From the NCBI GenBank assembly GCA_964017195.1, contig OZ024897.1, positions 38,172,836 to 38,236,835 on the forward strand: a stretch of 64,000 nucleotides of DNA, read 5' to 3'. The notes beneath the pieces were generated by a model. It had not been told where the DNA came from, did no database searches, and saw only the letters and a program-made list of their open reading frames with translations. How positions within the stretch are numbered: the first letter of the stretch is position 1; each line of letters begins with the position of its first letter. The translations under genes and the position numbers were made by a program. This DNA is from Siderastrea radians. Taxonomy: Eukaryota; Cnidaria; Anthozoa; Scleractinia; Rhizangiidae. Positions 29,775 to 41,440 of this stretch are shown piece by piece.

Positions 29775-30490
29775 ATGGCCATGGTTTACCTCCTACAAAA
29801 GATGCAGCTCATGCTGAAGCGATTGTGCAGAGCTATTCAGCTTTGTTCTACAACCGCCTTGCTCATATTCATTATTTACGTGTTTTACACAAGTGGTGGA
29901 ACGCAATGGGATGGCGCTCCGCAGAACATGTTGAGACCCGTGCCACCCCGCGCAGCGTGTTCATCAAACATGTTCGCCACACGGCAGGGCTGCGTGCCGT
30001 GTCCTAGTGGCACGTTTAGCTTTCCTGGTTGGAGTGAGTGGACGCCTTGGTTGAATTGCTCGCAAATTGCTCTTCAAGTTCATCCCATAAAGCGTATGAC
30101 CGGCGGCGTCACTAAACTCTTTTGGCGATCGCAGTGGAAAGGGAACCAAGTTGTGTTTATCAATTGTTCTGTAGCCTGCGTAGCAAGCGTTTCCGTAAGG
30201 TTTTCCGCACGTTCGAGGCATTTTTCGTTTTTTAGCCGCGCGAAAATTGGGGCGAGCGCAAAAAAGTGCGTTAGGGTTAGGTGAGCCCCCCCCCCCCCCG
30301 TCACGCACTTTTTTGCGCTCGCCCCAGTTTTCGCGCTGCTAAAAAACGAAAAATGCCTCGAACGTGGGGAAAACCTTACGGAAACGCTTGCTACGCAGGC
30401 TAATTGTTCTGCGACAAATGCTCGAAAGCGGGAAAACTGTGCGATGGAATGTCTATCATGGAACAAATTCAAGGGGAATTCGTCACTTAG
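29775..30490 (+). pseudogene. POMK-like exon, unit B, disrupted by a MITE and truncated
   Basis: It starts at the same ATG as units A, C and D and encodes the same anchor and cysteine cluster, with one cysteine changed (SEW instead of SEC in the PGWSEC segment). A 231-bp MITE interrupts it at 30172. After the MITE, homology resumes for about 75 bases and is lost after EFVT, where a TAG occurs. No kinase exon follows before the next repeat. This unit cannot encode a kinase. Confidence 0.8.
30172..30402. mobile_element. MULE-type foldback MITE with 9-bp target duplication
   Basis: The element starts TAGCCTGCGTAGCAAGCG and ends with its inverse; almost the whole 231 bp is a palindrome around a C-rich loop (about 30287-30299). 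The flanks ATTGTTCTG (30163-30171 and 30403-30411) are exact direct repeats, and units A and C have one copy. A 9-bp duplication is the mark of Mutator-like elements. Confidence 0.85.
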
Positions 30491-31596
30491 TATTAAGGTT
30501 CAATCGGTTTTTCGTTTTTGTTTTAAAGTATTTTAATAATTTTTTAGCCCTATAAATAGTTTTCAGTAAGGGCTTTATTTAGAGGAAGTTAGTATGTAAT
30601 AGTATTAGTTCAACAAAAAACTTGAAGCCTGGAGAGTTACCAAACTCAGCACATCGAATGACTCCGGCTTACAAAGGAACTCGCTGAATAGCTGTACCGC
30701 GAGTCACGAACTATTTTGTCATTATGATTCGCTTGTTCTTACCGGCAGTAGTTATATAGTCACGCGTTTTCTAGGAACAGTCTGGATGCTCTGGAAATTA
30801 GGAATGTTAGTTACAAGCGTCGAATCTAAATTTAGCGTTTGTATTCTCAGTGTGTCTCTGCAGTGAATGAAAGAAACGGTGCGTACGAAGAAACCTTTTT
30901 TTTTTCACGTCAAGCTGTGAAGACGCGCAAGCAACCTTAAAAGAATGATTTGAATAGCTCTCGAATTTTCTTGAGTTTGATCGAAAACTCATGAGTTGTA
31001 TCATAAACAATTATTAAACTCGGTTTTCTCAAATAAAGTAACTTGTCAGTGTCTAGCCGTGATCAATTAATTACCTCTGCCCTTGAAACTGGCATATAAC
31101 TATCTGCACGCACTGACGGTGGTCAGCCTAGTACAATAATTGCTTAATGTTGGGACCTTTGCCCTATTTTTTCCCGTCTCCTAGAGAATCCCGCTCACTC
31201 TTGCCCACTCTTTCACTACATAAATCTCTAAATAGTCTTACCCTTAGTAAGTAATGTCCAAATCTGTGAACTAAAACGAAAAATAACTTCACCAGCACTC
31301 CTTGATTCCGATTCTCGACTGACCCTTTACCCACTGCAAAAGGATGTGAAAGGGAGGTTCTAGAGGAATTGCTAGCTAGAAACTTAAGAAAAAACGTTCT
31401 TATGCCAAGGACGCCAAGCGGAAGTTTAACTTTTTTCCGCTGACGCATTTTGATACCACCATGTCCATAACAGCAAGGCACCAGGTTCCAAAACTAGTGT
31501 CTTTCCGCCCTCATCGAGAAGGAAAGACAGGCCAACAAAGGGAACATTCAGCCCGTGGCCCAAAAAATGTCTGCTTAAGTACCCTTCTCAAACATG
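30491..31596. other. Unassigned non-coding sequence
   Basis: Not shared with the other units, so the duplication breakpoint lies at about 30487. A minus-strand open frame (31481-31164) has no recognisable features. No gene seen. Confidence 0.4.
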
Positions 31597-31801
31597 TACC
31601 CAGAGTCCTCAGGCTTCTTGGTCAGCGGGCGGTCGCCGGGAGAGTCTCTGGGGTAATGGAATTGATGCCACAGGAGTCCTGCGGTTAACGGTTCTTAGTT
31701 ATGTTACAGTGAACAGTCAGTGAACAGCCAATCAAAAAATTTTCATTACCCAAGAGTCTCGATGACCACCCACTGACCAGGAAGACTGAGGACTCTGGGG
31801 A
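31597..31801. mobile_element. Small MITE with 29-bp terminal inverted repeats
   Basis: The arms 31597-31625 (CCCAGAGTCCTCAGGCTTCT) and 31773-31801 are inverted copies with a few mismatches. No clear target duplication. An open frame across the left arm is not credible. Confidence 0.6.
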
Positions 31802-31854
31802 CGAGTTGTTCCCAACTGAGAGTACAGCAACGTACCGTTACGGCATCGTCGCAT

Positions 31855-32321
31855 GTTTACTGATCCTTTATTGCTTTAATAATGTCACAATGTGTTAATT
31901 ATTACCAACCTTCAGATTAGACGACTAGTAGGAGATTGAGTACGAGTACACCTTTGGAATTCCCAAAGCCCTCTCATATCCGTGCTGCTGACCAGTAGGG
32001 AATGAGGCTTTTGGAGCAAAACTGGTGTGACATAGTGTGACAGATCATAATCTAATGCATGCGCACTAGATTTGAAAATTAACAGATAGTTACGTTTTTG
32101 TGTGTCTGTTGTTGTTTGTGTCGTCTTTTCATAAAAAAGTGAACTGCAAATTCATTTCTGTAAGCAAAGTTCCAGTGTAAGCATGCTATTACAGTTAACA
32201 GTGTATTAGTAATGGTTTATAGATAAGTTCTGTTCTGAATGAAACACTTGTTGCTTTGTAAATAGTTTCCCATTTTCTGTTTACGCATTTTTATGTAATG
32301 TAAGTGTTTTTGTAGTGTAGA

Positions 32322-32355
<34 letters not shown>

Positions 32356-32400
32356 GCTAACGTGCTATGCATTTATACGTTGTACACTGCAGATAATAAT

Positions 32401-32435
<35 letters not shown>

Positions 32436-32484
32436 CTAGATGTGAAAGGTCGTACTTGTATCGTTAGACCGTAGTCTGATCTGA
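31855..32484 (+). repeat. Truncated relic of a POMK-unit 5' block
   Basis: Sequence from TTACTGATCC through GACCAGTAGGGAATGAGG and GGTCGTACTTGT matches the start blocks of units B (25055-), C (48760-) and D (54590-). It breaks off at GTCTGATCTGAA. It is split by a retroelement tail insertion. It marks a lost or incomplete further unit after B. Confidence 0.7.
32078..32434 (+). mobile_element. Truncated non-LTR retroelement 3' end with AAT-repeat tail
   Basis: A 357-bp insertion in the relic unit block. The flanks ACTAGATTTGAAA (32065) and ACTAGATGTGAAA (32435) form a 13-bp target duplication with one difference. The insert ends in AAT repeats (32329-32354 and 32394-32431). No coding sequence remains. 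Confidence 0.6.
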
Positions 32485-34525
32485 AGGTCTCTATTAAGGA
32501 AGAATGACATTAGAAATCACAAAAACAAACGAAAAGCGTTTCGTTTGCGTTTATTTTAACAATTTTTGAACGCAGAAATGAAAAAAGTGAACGAATGACC
32601 TTAGCAGTTTACTCCTAACAGTTTTCACATTTCCAGCCCCTTTTTCAATAATAAATAAATAAATAAATAAATAAAGAACCAGTTCAACGGAAACGTTGAA
32701 GCAGATTTGCAAATAAATAAGCTTTCTCCAAACTTTTAGCAACAAAAAATAAAATATCTCGTACTCACTTTACTATGTCAGGTATCCAATAGGGAATCTG
32801 CGAAGCCTTAAGGGACTGGTGTACTACGATAGGCCCTGCAGCCACAACTTTTGTTTTGGGCCCTGGAACCAAAAACCCTCTGGGACACTAGTCTGTTAAT
32901 CTCTTTTTCTCAGCTTTTGCCTTCATAGTGTTGATCAGAAAAGCTCCGTGTACACGGTTGTTCCCCAGAAAAAAGTTCTGGTAGGAACGAAAAAAAAAAT
33001 GCGCTACTTATACTACATGTAAATTGGTCAGTGCGACTAGCCAGTAAAATAAGAAAGCTGAACTCAGCTACACGGGTATTTCCACACTAAGGAAATACTT
33101 ATGCACCATAATTTACAGGTCTTAATTTGAAGCAAACGTTAGACAATTTAAAGTGACATAAGTAAAACTATATTTTGCAGGCTACAAAACTAGTATAAAA
33201 GACACTACAATATGGAACACTGCTAAGGTGATGTGTATAATAAATTAATCTAGGCGATCAAGAAGTGGAATTTTACCAAGAATCTGAGTCTCCGTTTCAA
33301 AATCTTTACATATTTACACGTTATACCTCTAATGTCATTACAAAGTTTCTGACGACAGCTAAATGCCTCTTGTAACAGGGCTTGTCATTAACAAGCGAAC
33401 TCTGAAGTTAATAACCTAACGTTTGCGTTCTCGTGTTTACACACTGCCGTGATTCATAATTACGAGGACAACCAACACACCGAAAAGAAGACTGAATAAT
33501 TCATTCTCCCTTTGCAGCCTTTGGCTGCAAGTTTTAAGTGAATAAAGCATCTATCCATCTTTCAATAACGCGAAGCACACGACCTTGACCCGCTACAATG
33601 ATTAGCAGCAGTGAAAAAACCTAACCGTTGATTGTGTCTTGAAGCTCAGAGTTCGCAAGTTATTGACGGGCGCAGCTGAACGTACAGTAATGTCGGAAAA
33701 AATGGAATTACAAGACGTTCAGCCTCTGAATCGTAACTTAACATATTTACATGTTATGCATCAGGATAAACGTTTCGGACGACAGCAATTTCCAACGCTG
33801 TAATACAGTCAACATGTCACCTGCTCTCTGTATCACTCTCAAAAGGCGAAAAACCTTTTGTGCGTCCACACGTAACTTACCGAAAACGGAAAAGCACTTG
33901 CAATAGTAGAGGTTTTTGAAAACGGGGAACTAAGGTGGCTCCCTAGAGTTTCTACAAAAGTGACTATACGAACTGGCAAGGGTTACAAAAGAAACCCTAA
34001 TTCTGTTGTCTTGCAATCTTTGTTCCTGGAAAGATCCTCATCTTAAATGAAAAGTGCAAAACAGACAAAAACTAATTAGTTGTAGGTTATCACGTTTCGC
34101 CCACGCGACGAACGAAAACGGAGGTTTACGAAAACTTTGACGTAACAACCTCGGAACAATTCACAATAAAGTAGCGTTTTCGATGACTTTCAAACGATTA
34201 AAGTGGAGAGCAGAAACGAAGGCAAACGCGTACATGTGGACGGACAACGCTTTGGAAACGCTTTTTTGGAAAACCTCTGTATCTTAGTTGACGTAAATAC
34301 AAGAAATCTTCGCGACACGTAATTTTCGTGAAGATGTGACTTCGCGGAGATGAAGTCGCTACATTTTTTAAGGTTTCTAGACATTCTCCAAAGCTTTGGA
34401 GAAAATTTCTTGTTAGAAAGTATACGGACAGAGCTGTCATAGCCTGATAAAGAGTTATATCCTACAAAACTTATCTCAGTAGTTTCCTGGGTCGTTTGAT
34501 TGCGTTTCATTCAGAGTATCCTACG
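32485..34525. other. Non-coding region, possible 3' UTR and repeats
   Basis: Contains an AAAT-type microsatellite (TTTATTTATT on the minus strand, 32650-32676). An inverted pair near 33855-33880 (GTGCGTCCACACGTAAC) and 34227-34250 (CGTACATGTGGACGGAC) could be a degenerate TIR element. The part next to 34525 may be the 3' UTR of the XKR gene. No gene seen. Confidence 0.35.
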
Positions 34526-37500
34526 TCACACGTACACACCAGAACCTCCTGCGCCAATCAAAACCTCAGATTGAGTTCTGCGTTGCTGACGATCCGCCAC
34601 TGACTTCTTCTCTTCATCTTGGCCGAGCAGCCGTTCCCTCATTTCCATATGTGCCGTGGAACTGTGGGTAAAGTCGTACGTATGCCTTTTATTGAGAACA
34701 GGATAGTTGTGTGTATTGTTCTCTGCGTTGTTTTTGAGAATAGCATTTGGAGAGTTCTTTTTGTGGTTAGTTATAACTCTGTTGCCGGAATATATAACAT
34801 CAGGAAGACTTGTAGTTTTTCCACTAAACTCCTTTCTCCTTGTTCCGCCATTCATTCTATCACATTTACTGTTTGAATGGCCACTCGGCAAGCTGTCTAC
34901 AGACATGTGCTGTCTTCCTCCCAACACGCCGTCTGCGTGGAAAACTTGGAAATTTTCATCCGAAGGACAACTGTTGCAGGAAAGTCTCACAGATGAGAAC
35001 CTGCCTGGGGCAAGCTCCTTCGAAAGAAATCTCTTCATGCGTTTTCGCCTTAAATAGCTCTCTCGCGCAGATACGCTGTTGACTGCGGGTCCAAATACAC
35101 GCGCGTTTGAGCTCTCTGCACTAGTATTCAACTGTTGTTTTTCGGAAGCGTCACTTTCCAGTTTCGCATGCAAATCACTCGTTGGTGTCACAATATTCGG
35201 CGAAGAAAGATCCTCATCTTCAGGAATGCACGCATTCAAAGCTGCCTCAGTTTTAAGCAAAAACGTTTCTTCCACATCTTCCTGTATTTTTGCCATCCGG
35301 TCTATCGAGCGCCGCAGAGAACCATATTTTCCAGGCCTGAGGGTGGTGATCACAAAGTTGTCAAAATCTTTTCTCTTGGCTCGTCGATACTGGCGGTCTC
35401 TTCTTCGTCGCCTGGGTGATCGTGGGCTCTTTGACAACTGCGAAAAGTCAAACGTGTGTCTTTTGTTAGTCTCATCCGCGTCCGGGACGACTGGGAATCA
35501 TTCGCGGTAGTCTCTATCTGGTCGCACGAGCGATGCCGTATCCTTCTGTGATTGCTGTCGCTGCTTACGTCAGTAGACTCGCTTTCGTGTCCGTCCTCTC
35601 GTTCGGACACAGATCCCTCTCGTGCAAACCTTGGTTCCTTATCATCGACTCCCGCTTGCTCTTCAGACGATGTGCTATTTCCTGCTTCTCTGTTTCTTCT
35701 TTTCAAGCTGGAAGATGGCGTTGACGGGGCGTCCATTAACAGCTCTACCAAAGCGTAGCCGTCTTCACTTGACGGGGAAATCACCCGCGATTTTTCTGGC
35801 GTTTGTCTCAAATCTTTTTCTTTAAGCGTATCTTGCTTGTCATACTTAGCCAAAACTGGAAACTGGGCGTTAACTCTGGTTTTCTGTGGCGTCGATGCCT
35901 CAGAATTTTTATCTGGTTCGTCAGAAGCGCTTACGTTGGTTTTTGCTGGAGAATCGCGCTCATCAGAAAAAATTCCTTCGTCCGCAGCCCTCGGCGTTAA
36001 TTGACCGGAATGCGTGTTATTGAAGAGAACTCTAGAACCGTGACACCCACGACCCTCATCGGCAAACACGATGCTGTCTAGTGAGCTTCGTGAGCTATCG
36101 GACGAGAGAGAGATGCAATCGGAAGACACAAGACTATACCGATGCCCAAAGCTCAGTGAACCGTAATTGATTTTCGCCGGTTTTTCTTCGTCTTCTTTCA
36201 AAGAGTCCTCTCCGTAAGTGTTCTGGTCTGGGTGAAACCAGGCGATGATTTCACGTGAAGTGGGACTTTTTGGTGAGGTAGGGTGCACGTCATTTGGAAA
36301 ATGTAAAACTCGTCGAGTATGGAAACTCTCTCGATCATCGTGACCATTTGGTGGTCTATCTTCTGCATCAGTAACAGCGTTCTTGCTAAAGCTATCCAAT
36401 GCACCTTCATCCTTGCCTGTCGAACACTGCACCACCTGATCTAGCGCTTCGATGTCAACATCATTTAATGTAACCAAGTTTGAAACTGGGCTCATCACCT
36501 CCGGAGTTGCGCCCGTCACGGTGATTCTAGGAACTTTACTTGTGACCAGCGGATGCCTTGCCTGTGAGCTGGACATGCTCAGAGAGCGCGCAGGTGTGCT
36601 ATGAATAAGGACAGAAGAGCCTGAACCCGAGATGCGGTCATGTGACCCTGTTGCTTCTTGTAAAATCTCCCGCGATACACTGCGGGGGATAATTTCTAAT
36701 TCAAGAACTGGATATGCCTGATGGTTTGCACTGTGGTTCGCGTTTCTTATCAACCCTTTTTCTTCAATCGTATCTTCCCTTGATTCTTTGATGCGACAGC
36801 AACAGCAGCAAACCCAAGTATGAGTTCTCTGACCTTCTAGATCAAACGTTCTTTTCTGCAGTAAGATTCCTTGAACAGGCAAACTGGGATGGTAGAAGCG
36901 ATAGTACACCACCATGCACACTATACCAAACATCAACCCTCCCCACACTACCCCTAACGCTGCGAAAGCCATTGTTCCCTCAAATGTTCTGTGCGGATAC
37001 CACATGGATACAAACAGAGAATTTTCGACTAAAATGATGGAGTAAAAAAGCACCACACGTTTTCGAGTCATGCCTTCTCTAGTGTTGAAAAAGCAAAAGA
37101 TGTACATGAACCCGATCACGGTACAGAACAATTTTTCGCGGTACGGATGCTCGTTGCCGTCTTCATCGGTGCAGAAGCGAGTCCGCTGACAAATCAACCA
37201 CAGAGTCATTATAAGCCAATGCGCGCCCACGGCTACGAAAAGCCATTTTTGGAAGTATGACGCAAATAGAACCATTGCAACCACACGTGATGTCACCACG
37301 GAGATACGCCATAGTATCTGAAAGAACAATCCCGCGAGTGAAAGTTTGTAGCCTTGTTTTCTAAAGTCACGTAAAGATTTACTGTACGCTAGAATGGCCC
37401 AGGTCATAGAGATCAGCGAACACCCGGCAGCGACGGCAGGGAGCCAGTCATTTTTCCACTCAAAGGGAAGCCGTTTTTGCAAAATATAAAGCTGAAGGAC

Positions 37501-37642
37501 CAGTTGAGGTGCGGATTCCAAGAAGGCTTGGAGAAGTCTTAGCATGCTTATGTCGCGCCATTCGCCCAGGAAAGCGGCAAATTCCAGAATGCTCGCGTTC
37601 TTTTTGCGTGCCTTCCAACCACTTTTGACGACGTTCCAGTAC
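34526..37642 (-). CDS. XK-related (XKR) membrane protein, large last exon, tail frameshifted
   Basis: The exon begins at 37642 after an acceptor (TTTGTTTGTAG). It encodes FAAFLGEWRDISMLRLLQAF and LESAPQLVLQLYI, the signature of XK-family proteins (some are caspase-activated phospholipid scramblases), and then about six more hydrophobic segments up to codons near 36880. A five-cysteine cluster (WVCCCCCRIK, about 36800) just after the last membrane segment suggests palmitoylation. A very long, Ser-rich cytoplasmic tail follows. The frame ends at 35350, but an overlapping frame from about 35463 continues 300 codons to 34526 with similar composition (SPRSPRRRRRDRQYRRAKR). A one-base shift in ACAAAAGACA near 35463 would join them. 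Earlier exons are not found in the window. Confidence 0.8.
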
Positions 37643-39721
37643 CTACAAACAAATAAAACAGCAACGAATAGCTCAAAAGTTTAAGAGACAAAAACAAAGT
37701 ATCTCAATTTGCATCAGTCTTAGCACACGCACAACACAATAAACAAATCAGAACTCAAATAATAATAAAAATAATTTAATGCTTATTCGGCGCAAATTAA
37801 CATATGGATATGATCAAATGCGCCTTACATCAAATTAATTAAAACCTAAACATTTGCAATAGAAATATATAAGAATACAGTTAAAAACTTCCTGAATAAA
37901 AATCAAAAACTTAGGATTAAAATTAAAACTAAAACTAAAATTCGTAAAAACTCAAAGGCAAAAACATCCAACCTGTGCTACACACAACTGGTGTAAAGCG
38001 CGGGGAAACGTGGCACCGGTGCCAAGCGCAGGGAAACGTGCGTGAGGCAATTTCTGGTTGGTTTTTTCCAAGAGGCCCTCTGTTTAGAAGCTTTGGTGAT
38101 GGTGGACGCCTCGTGTTTGCTTTGCCTTAGTTTAATATTCAAGGCAGTTGGAGGCGTGACGTTTCTTGCGTGACAAACCAGAAAATTTTTCCTAAAAAGC
38201 AAACGTCACCATGGTCACTGTTTAGAAGCAGAAGCGTTTTACAAATAGAAGCGTGTACTTTTGGTTCATTGTGGTCGATTATTCGGAACCAGTCAAAAAT
38301 ATAGAACAGAAACTTTATTAGCGTGTCAAAACTATCTAGCAGGGGAAAATCCCCCTGCTAATAGGGGACACCTAACAAGCTTATCACGAGTTGCGCCTCC
38401 CCGCAGGTTTAAGAAACCATGAAAAATTAAGCCTCAATATTTCAAGTCTGTCGTCAAGATGAGTTTAAACTTTCAATTGTTCTTTGCCTTATTCTTTCTT
38501 GTATATTTTGTTTTAATATCCATTATTTTACTTACATCAGGATTTGTGTAATGTTCTGCTCAAGGCTTTTTTCGATGATGTTTTGGTGGATCTTTCGAGA
38601 TTTTTGCCCCCTTGTTATGGCGGTTGCCGGTTGAAAGCTACAATATCTACTCTAAGACTAGTCGTTAGAAATAGGATTTTGACTTATGTCTGGGATCACG
38701 CTGTATGTGTTTACCGACATGTATGGTTTGCCAAAAATAGCACGCTGTGTTATACAAACTAGTTCGACCTAAACGTTTTCACAGACACGAGAACTAATAT
38801 TCAAATCGCTTTCTAATAGAGGGGCTTTGGAGAGAGTTCTGAACTTGAATCAAAGTTATTACAGCGACCATGTATGTTTAGCGGACAGAAAGCTTCTTGG
38901 TAGAGGCTCCTTCCAAAAAAAAAATGAAATGAAGTAACAAATTAAAAAAAAGATATTTGGAAAATAATCAGGGTTCAGATTAAAGTGTGAATTTAGCGGA
39001 TTAGGGATATGCTCTTCCTACCATGAACGGGGGGCACCCTTGATGACTTTAATTTGTGCATCATCAAAATATTATCTTGAAAGGCTCAATGTTTTACTTT
39101 TTGGTCCCTTTGCATTCATTTTGATAACTTTAAAGATGACCGTCCTCAAAATTACAGGAATATAATAGATAACCAGATTTCCCTGAACTGAGTCTCTTGG
39201 AAAATTGACAATGAGGATAAAATCAAATTTAAAACGAAACAGTCAACAAATAACCTGTTGGTAACTAGCATTTGCATGTACTGAATAAAAATGTCACCGA
39301 ATTGTTTTACCAAATACTATATAGGGGGACAAAGGAAGGGAAAATGCCAAAAAATAAGAACAAAAACCGTGCATAGGACTTGAGCCCCAAATACAAAAAA
39401 TCCTTCACAGGCAAAAGACGAGAGAAAAATCACCCAAGCTGACAAAGACTCTACCGCATCACTTTTCTAATGTTCCGCCCCTAGCAAATGTAGCTTGAAC
39501 GGAGCAGGCGTGGGCAACAAAAATATATTGGCGCCTATTGAAATTGAATGATCAACTCCCGCCAGCCTCCATTAAGCCGGGGCCTGATGTTATTGCGCAA
39601 TAGGCCATTGAACAAACTGTGGTCAGTAGTGACAGTACTCCGTTAACTTCTTTAGTTGAATTCTGAAAGCCTTGCGTTTAAGCATACTGCGCACGAGAAA
39701 TGTGCGAGACAATACGATACA
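37643..39721 (-). other. XKR intron or upstream sequence
   Basis: Starts with the intron 3' end. Contains AT-rich low-complexity sequence (37740-37960, repeated AAAACTAAAA words). I see no upstream XKR exon and no other gene. Confidence 0.4.
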
Positions 39722-40323
39722 AACCAATGCAATGCAATGCAATACAATACAACTTTATTGTGTCTAAGCTTAGCTATGTCGTAAGCTGTCGTAGTCCGGA
39801 GACTGCGACTACTCACCAGCTAGTTTGCAGGTATTCCACATATAACTAAAAGATAACTCAAAATTAATCGTATCAGAATAAAAGTATCACTGAGATCTAT
39901 TTACATAGGGCTAAACATTACAAATAATTTCTCCATAGAAACAACAATATTTGATACTATACATCGGGCATAGTAAGTTATGAATTATGGTAGACCTGCC
40001 AAATCGAGTTTTTTGATACTGTTTTTGAAATCCTTGAAAGTTGTAATTGTTCTGTGTGAATCAGGTAGGGAGTTCCACATGCTGGAAAAGCTGTGTAAAA
40101 ATATCCCAAGAAGAATCTCCAGTACACAACCCAACGAAATGCCAAAAGCAAGAAAAAATATCCATGACAAATTTGACGATGGAAGAAAGTACATTCCTTT
40201 AAAAAGACCCGGGATAAATCGGGTAACAAAATGCGTAACATATACACCCAGTACACCATGACGAATATCACCTATCTGGAATGCGATGGAGTGGCAAATG
40301 CTATGTATGCTGCTGCTTGCCAA
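39722..40323 (-). mobile_element. Non-LTR retrotransposon 3' fragment
   Basis: The minus strand encodes the end of a LINE-type ORF (MWNSLPDSHRTITTFKDFKN, about 40085-39985). A 3' UTR with AATAAAG and an ATTGC/ATTGT tail (39722-39755) follows. The 5' part is missing. Confidence 0.6.
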
Positions 40324-40779
40324 TGGGGCTTAGGAGCTCCTGTGAGAGTTTTGAAAAGCTAATGGGTGGCTCGTAACAAACTAAATATCCCAAATATCAT
40401 TCCCATTCTGGGCAACTTTCGGTTTAATGAACTCAGTTCCTGCTTGATGATAATTATGATAACGATGATGAAGTAGAATTTTTTCCGCGCGGTGATTAAT
40501 CTTACCAGTGTTATCAGGCATTCACGTTATCTCATCCGCTTGATAAATGAGACCAAAAAAAGTTGGCGAGTTCGGGAATTTTTTGGACTCTTTCAGTGGT
40601 AATGCATCCTTTTTCGTTGAGGAAGGCTAGGCCTCATCTTATAGCATATGTTTTTATATGCTGACACTTTACAATCTGACGGTTTTGGTCTCATTTTTGG
40701 AAAACGGTGGGCACGTTACAGTTGGCCAGAGACAGGAAAGGCCCCATATAAGCTTTTCGAGTTTTTCCTATCGTCCCAG

Positions 40780-41440
40780 GACTCATGATCAGTCATTTGT
40801 GCAACGAGTTAAAAAAAAACAGCGAGTGATTTTTATCACAGATAAAGCAAGATTTGCTTACGCCGTTAATGAACAAACCACTAAAGATCCTAAATTGCTC
40901 AAGCTGCTGCGCGCCCTCGTGCTCATCTGTCGGAGAAACAACATTCTGTTTACGGCACTTCATATTAGAGGGGCAACTGAGAACAGAACAGCTGACAGTC
41001 TATCTCATTTGCAGATGGAGGAATACAAAATCCCTGGCTCCGGGTATGCTCCCAATGTCAACCCCACTGCCAACCCCAATGTCAACCCCACTGCCGGACC
41101 CCTTGCTAGAGTTGCTAGAATTAAAAGCAAAATCGAGTAACACTTCACTGAGTTACACTTTTTGCAGGCCTTTGCTACTTTCTTGACAATTTCGCTCAGA
41201 ATCGTTACAACTTCGGGCCCAATTTTGCTAATCACAACCGAGCAGCTGTCTCTTTGAATTGCCTTTTTAGCAGAGCAAAAGTACGCAGCATCTACAGTTT
41301 TAGTCAATATTTTAGCACTAGGCTAGCTTCGCTGCCCGACCCGACGAAAGCAGACATGATTCAGCTGACATTGCACAGTTTAAGCTATACTTTTAATCCC
41401 CCTCAGGACTCTCGACATCTTGCCTTTTTTATCGGTACTT
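40780..41440 (+). mobile_element. Decayed DIRS-type retrotransposon (RNase H to tyrosine recombinase junction)
   Basis: The plus strand encodes VIFITDKARFAYAVNEQTTK and HIRGATENRTADSLSHLQ, matching the C-terminal RNase H-like part of DIRS reverse transcriptases (HIPG...ADxLSR). About 150 bases on, a different frame contains FLAEQKYAASTVLVNILALG (about 41262-41325), resembling the N-terminal SAM-like domain of a tyrosine recombinase. Stops and frame changes separate them, so it is a fossil. Confidence 0.6.

Larger units (their letters stand above)
17207..30486 (+). repeat. Segmental duplication copy 1: POMK-like unit dimer A-B
   Basis: Unit A (from 17207, CTGGGGACACGCAC) is followed at about 25055 by a second unit, B, with the same order: 5' block, first exon, SINE, membrane exon. 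The same two-unit order recurs at 48.7-64.0 kb (units C-D). A matches C and B matches D most closely: B and D share a 2-kb TTAA transposon and a local duplication of TTGAGTTCAACCTTACTAC that A and C lack. Confidence 0.85.

Noticed and set aside
31461..31688. 75-residue protein
   Set aside because: It spans one arm of a MITE and has no family signature.
34190..34510. 106-residue minus-strand protein downstream of XKR
   Set aside because: Most likely 3' UTR or repeat sequence; no motif, and a second frame overlaps it.
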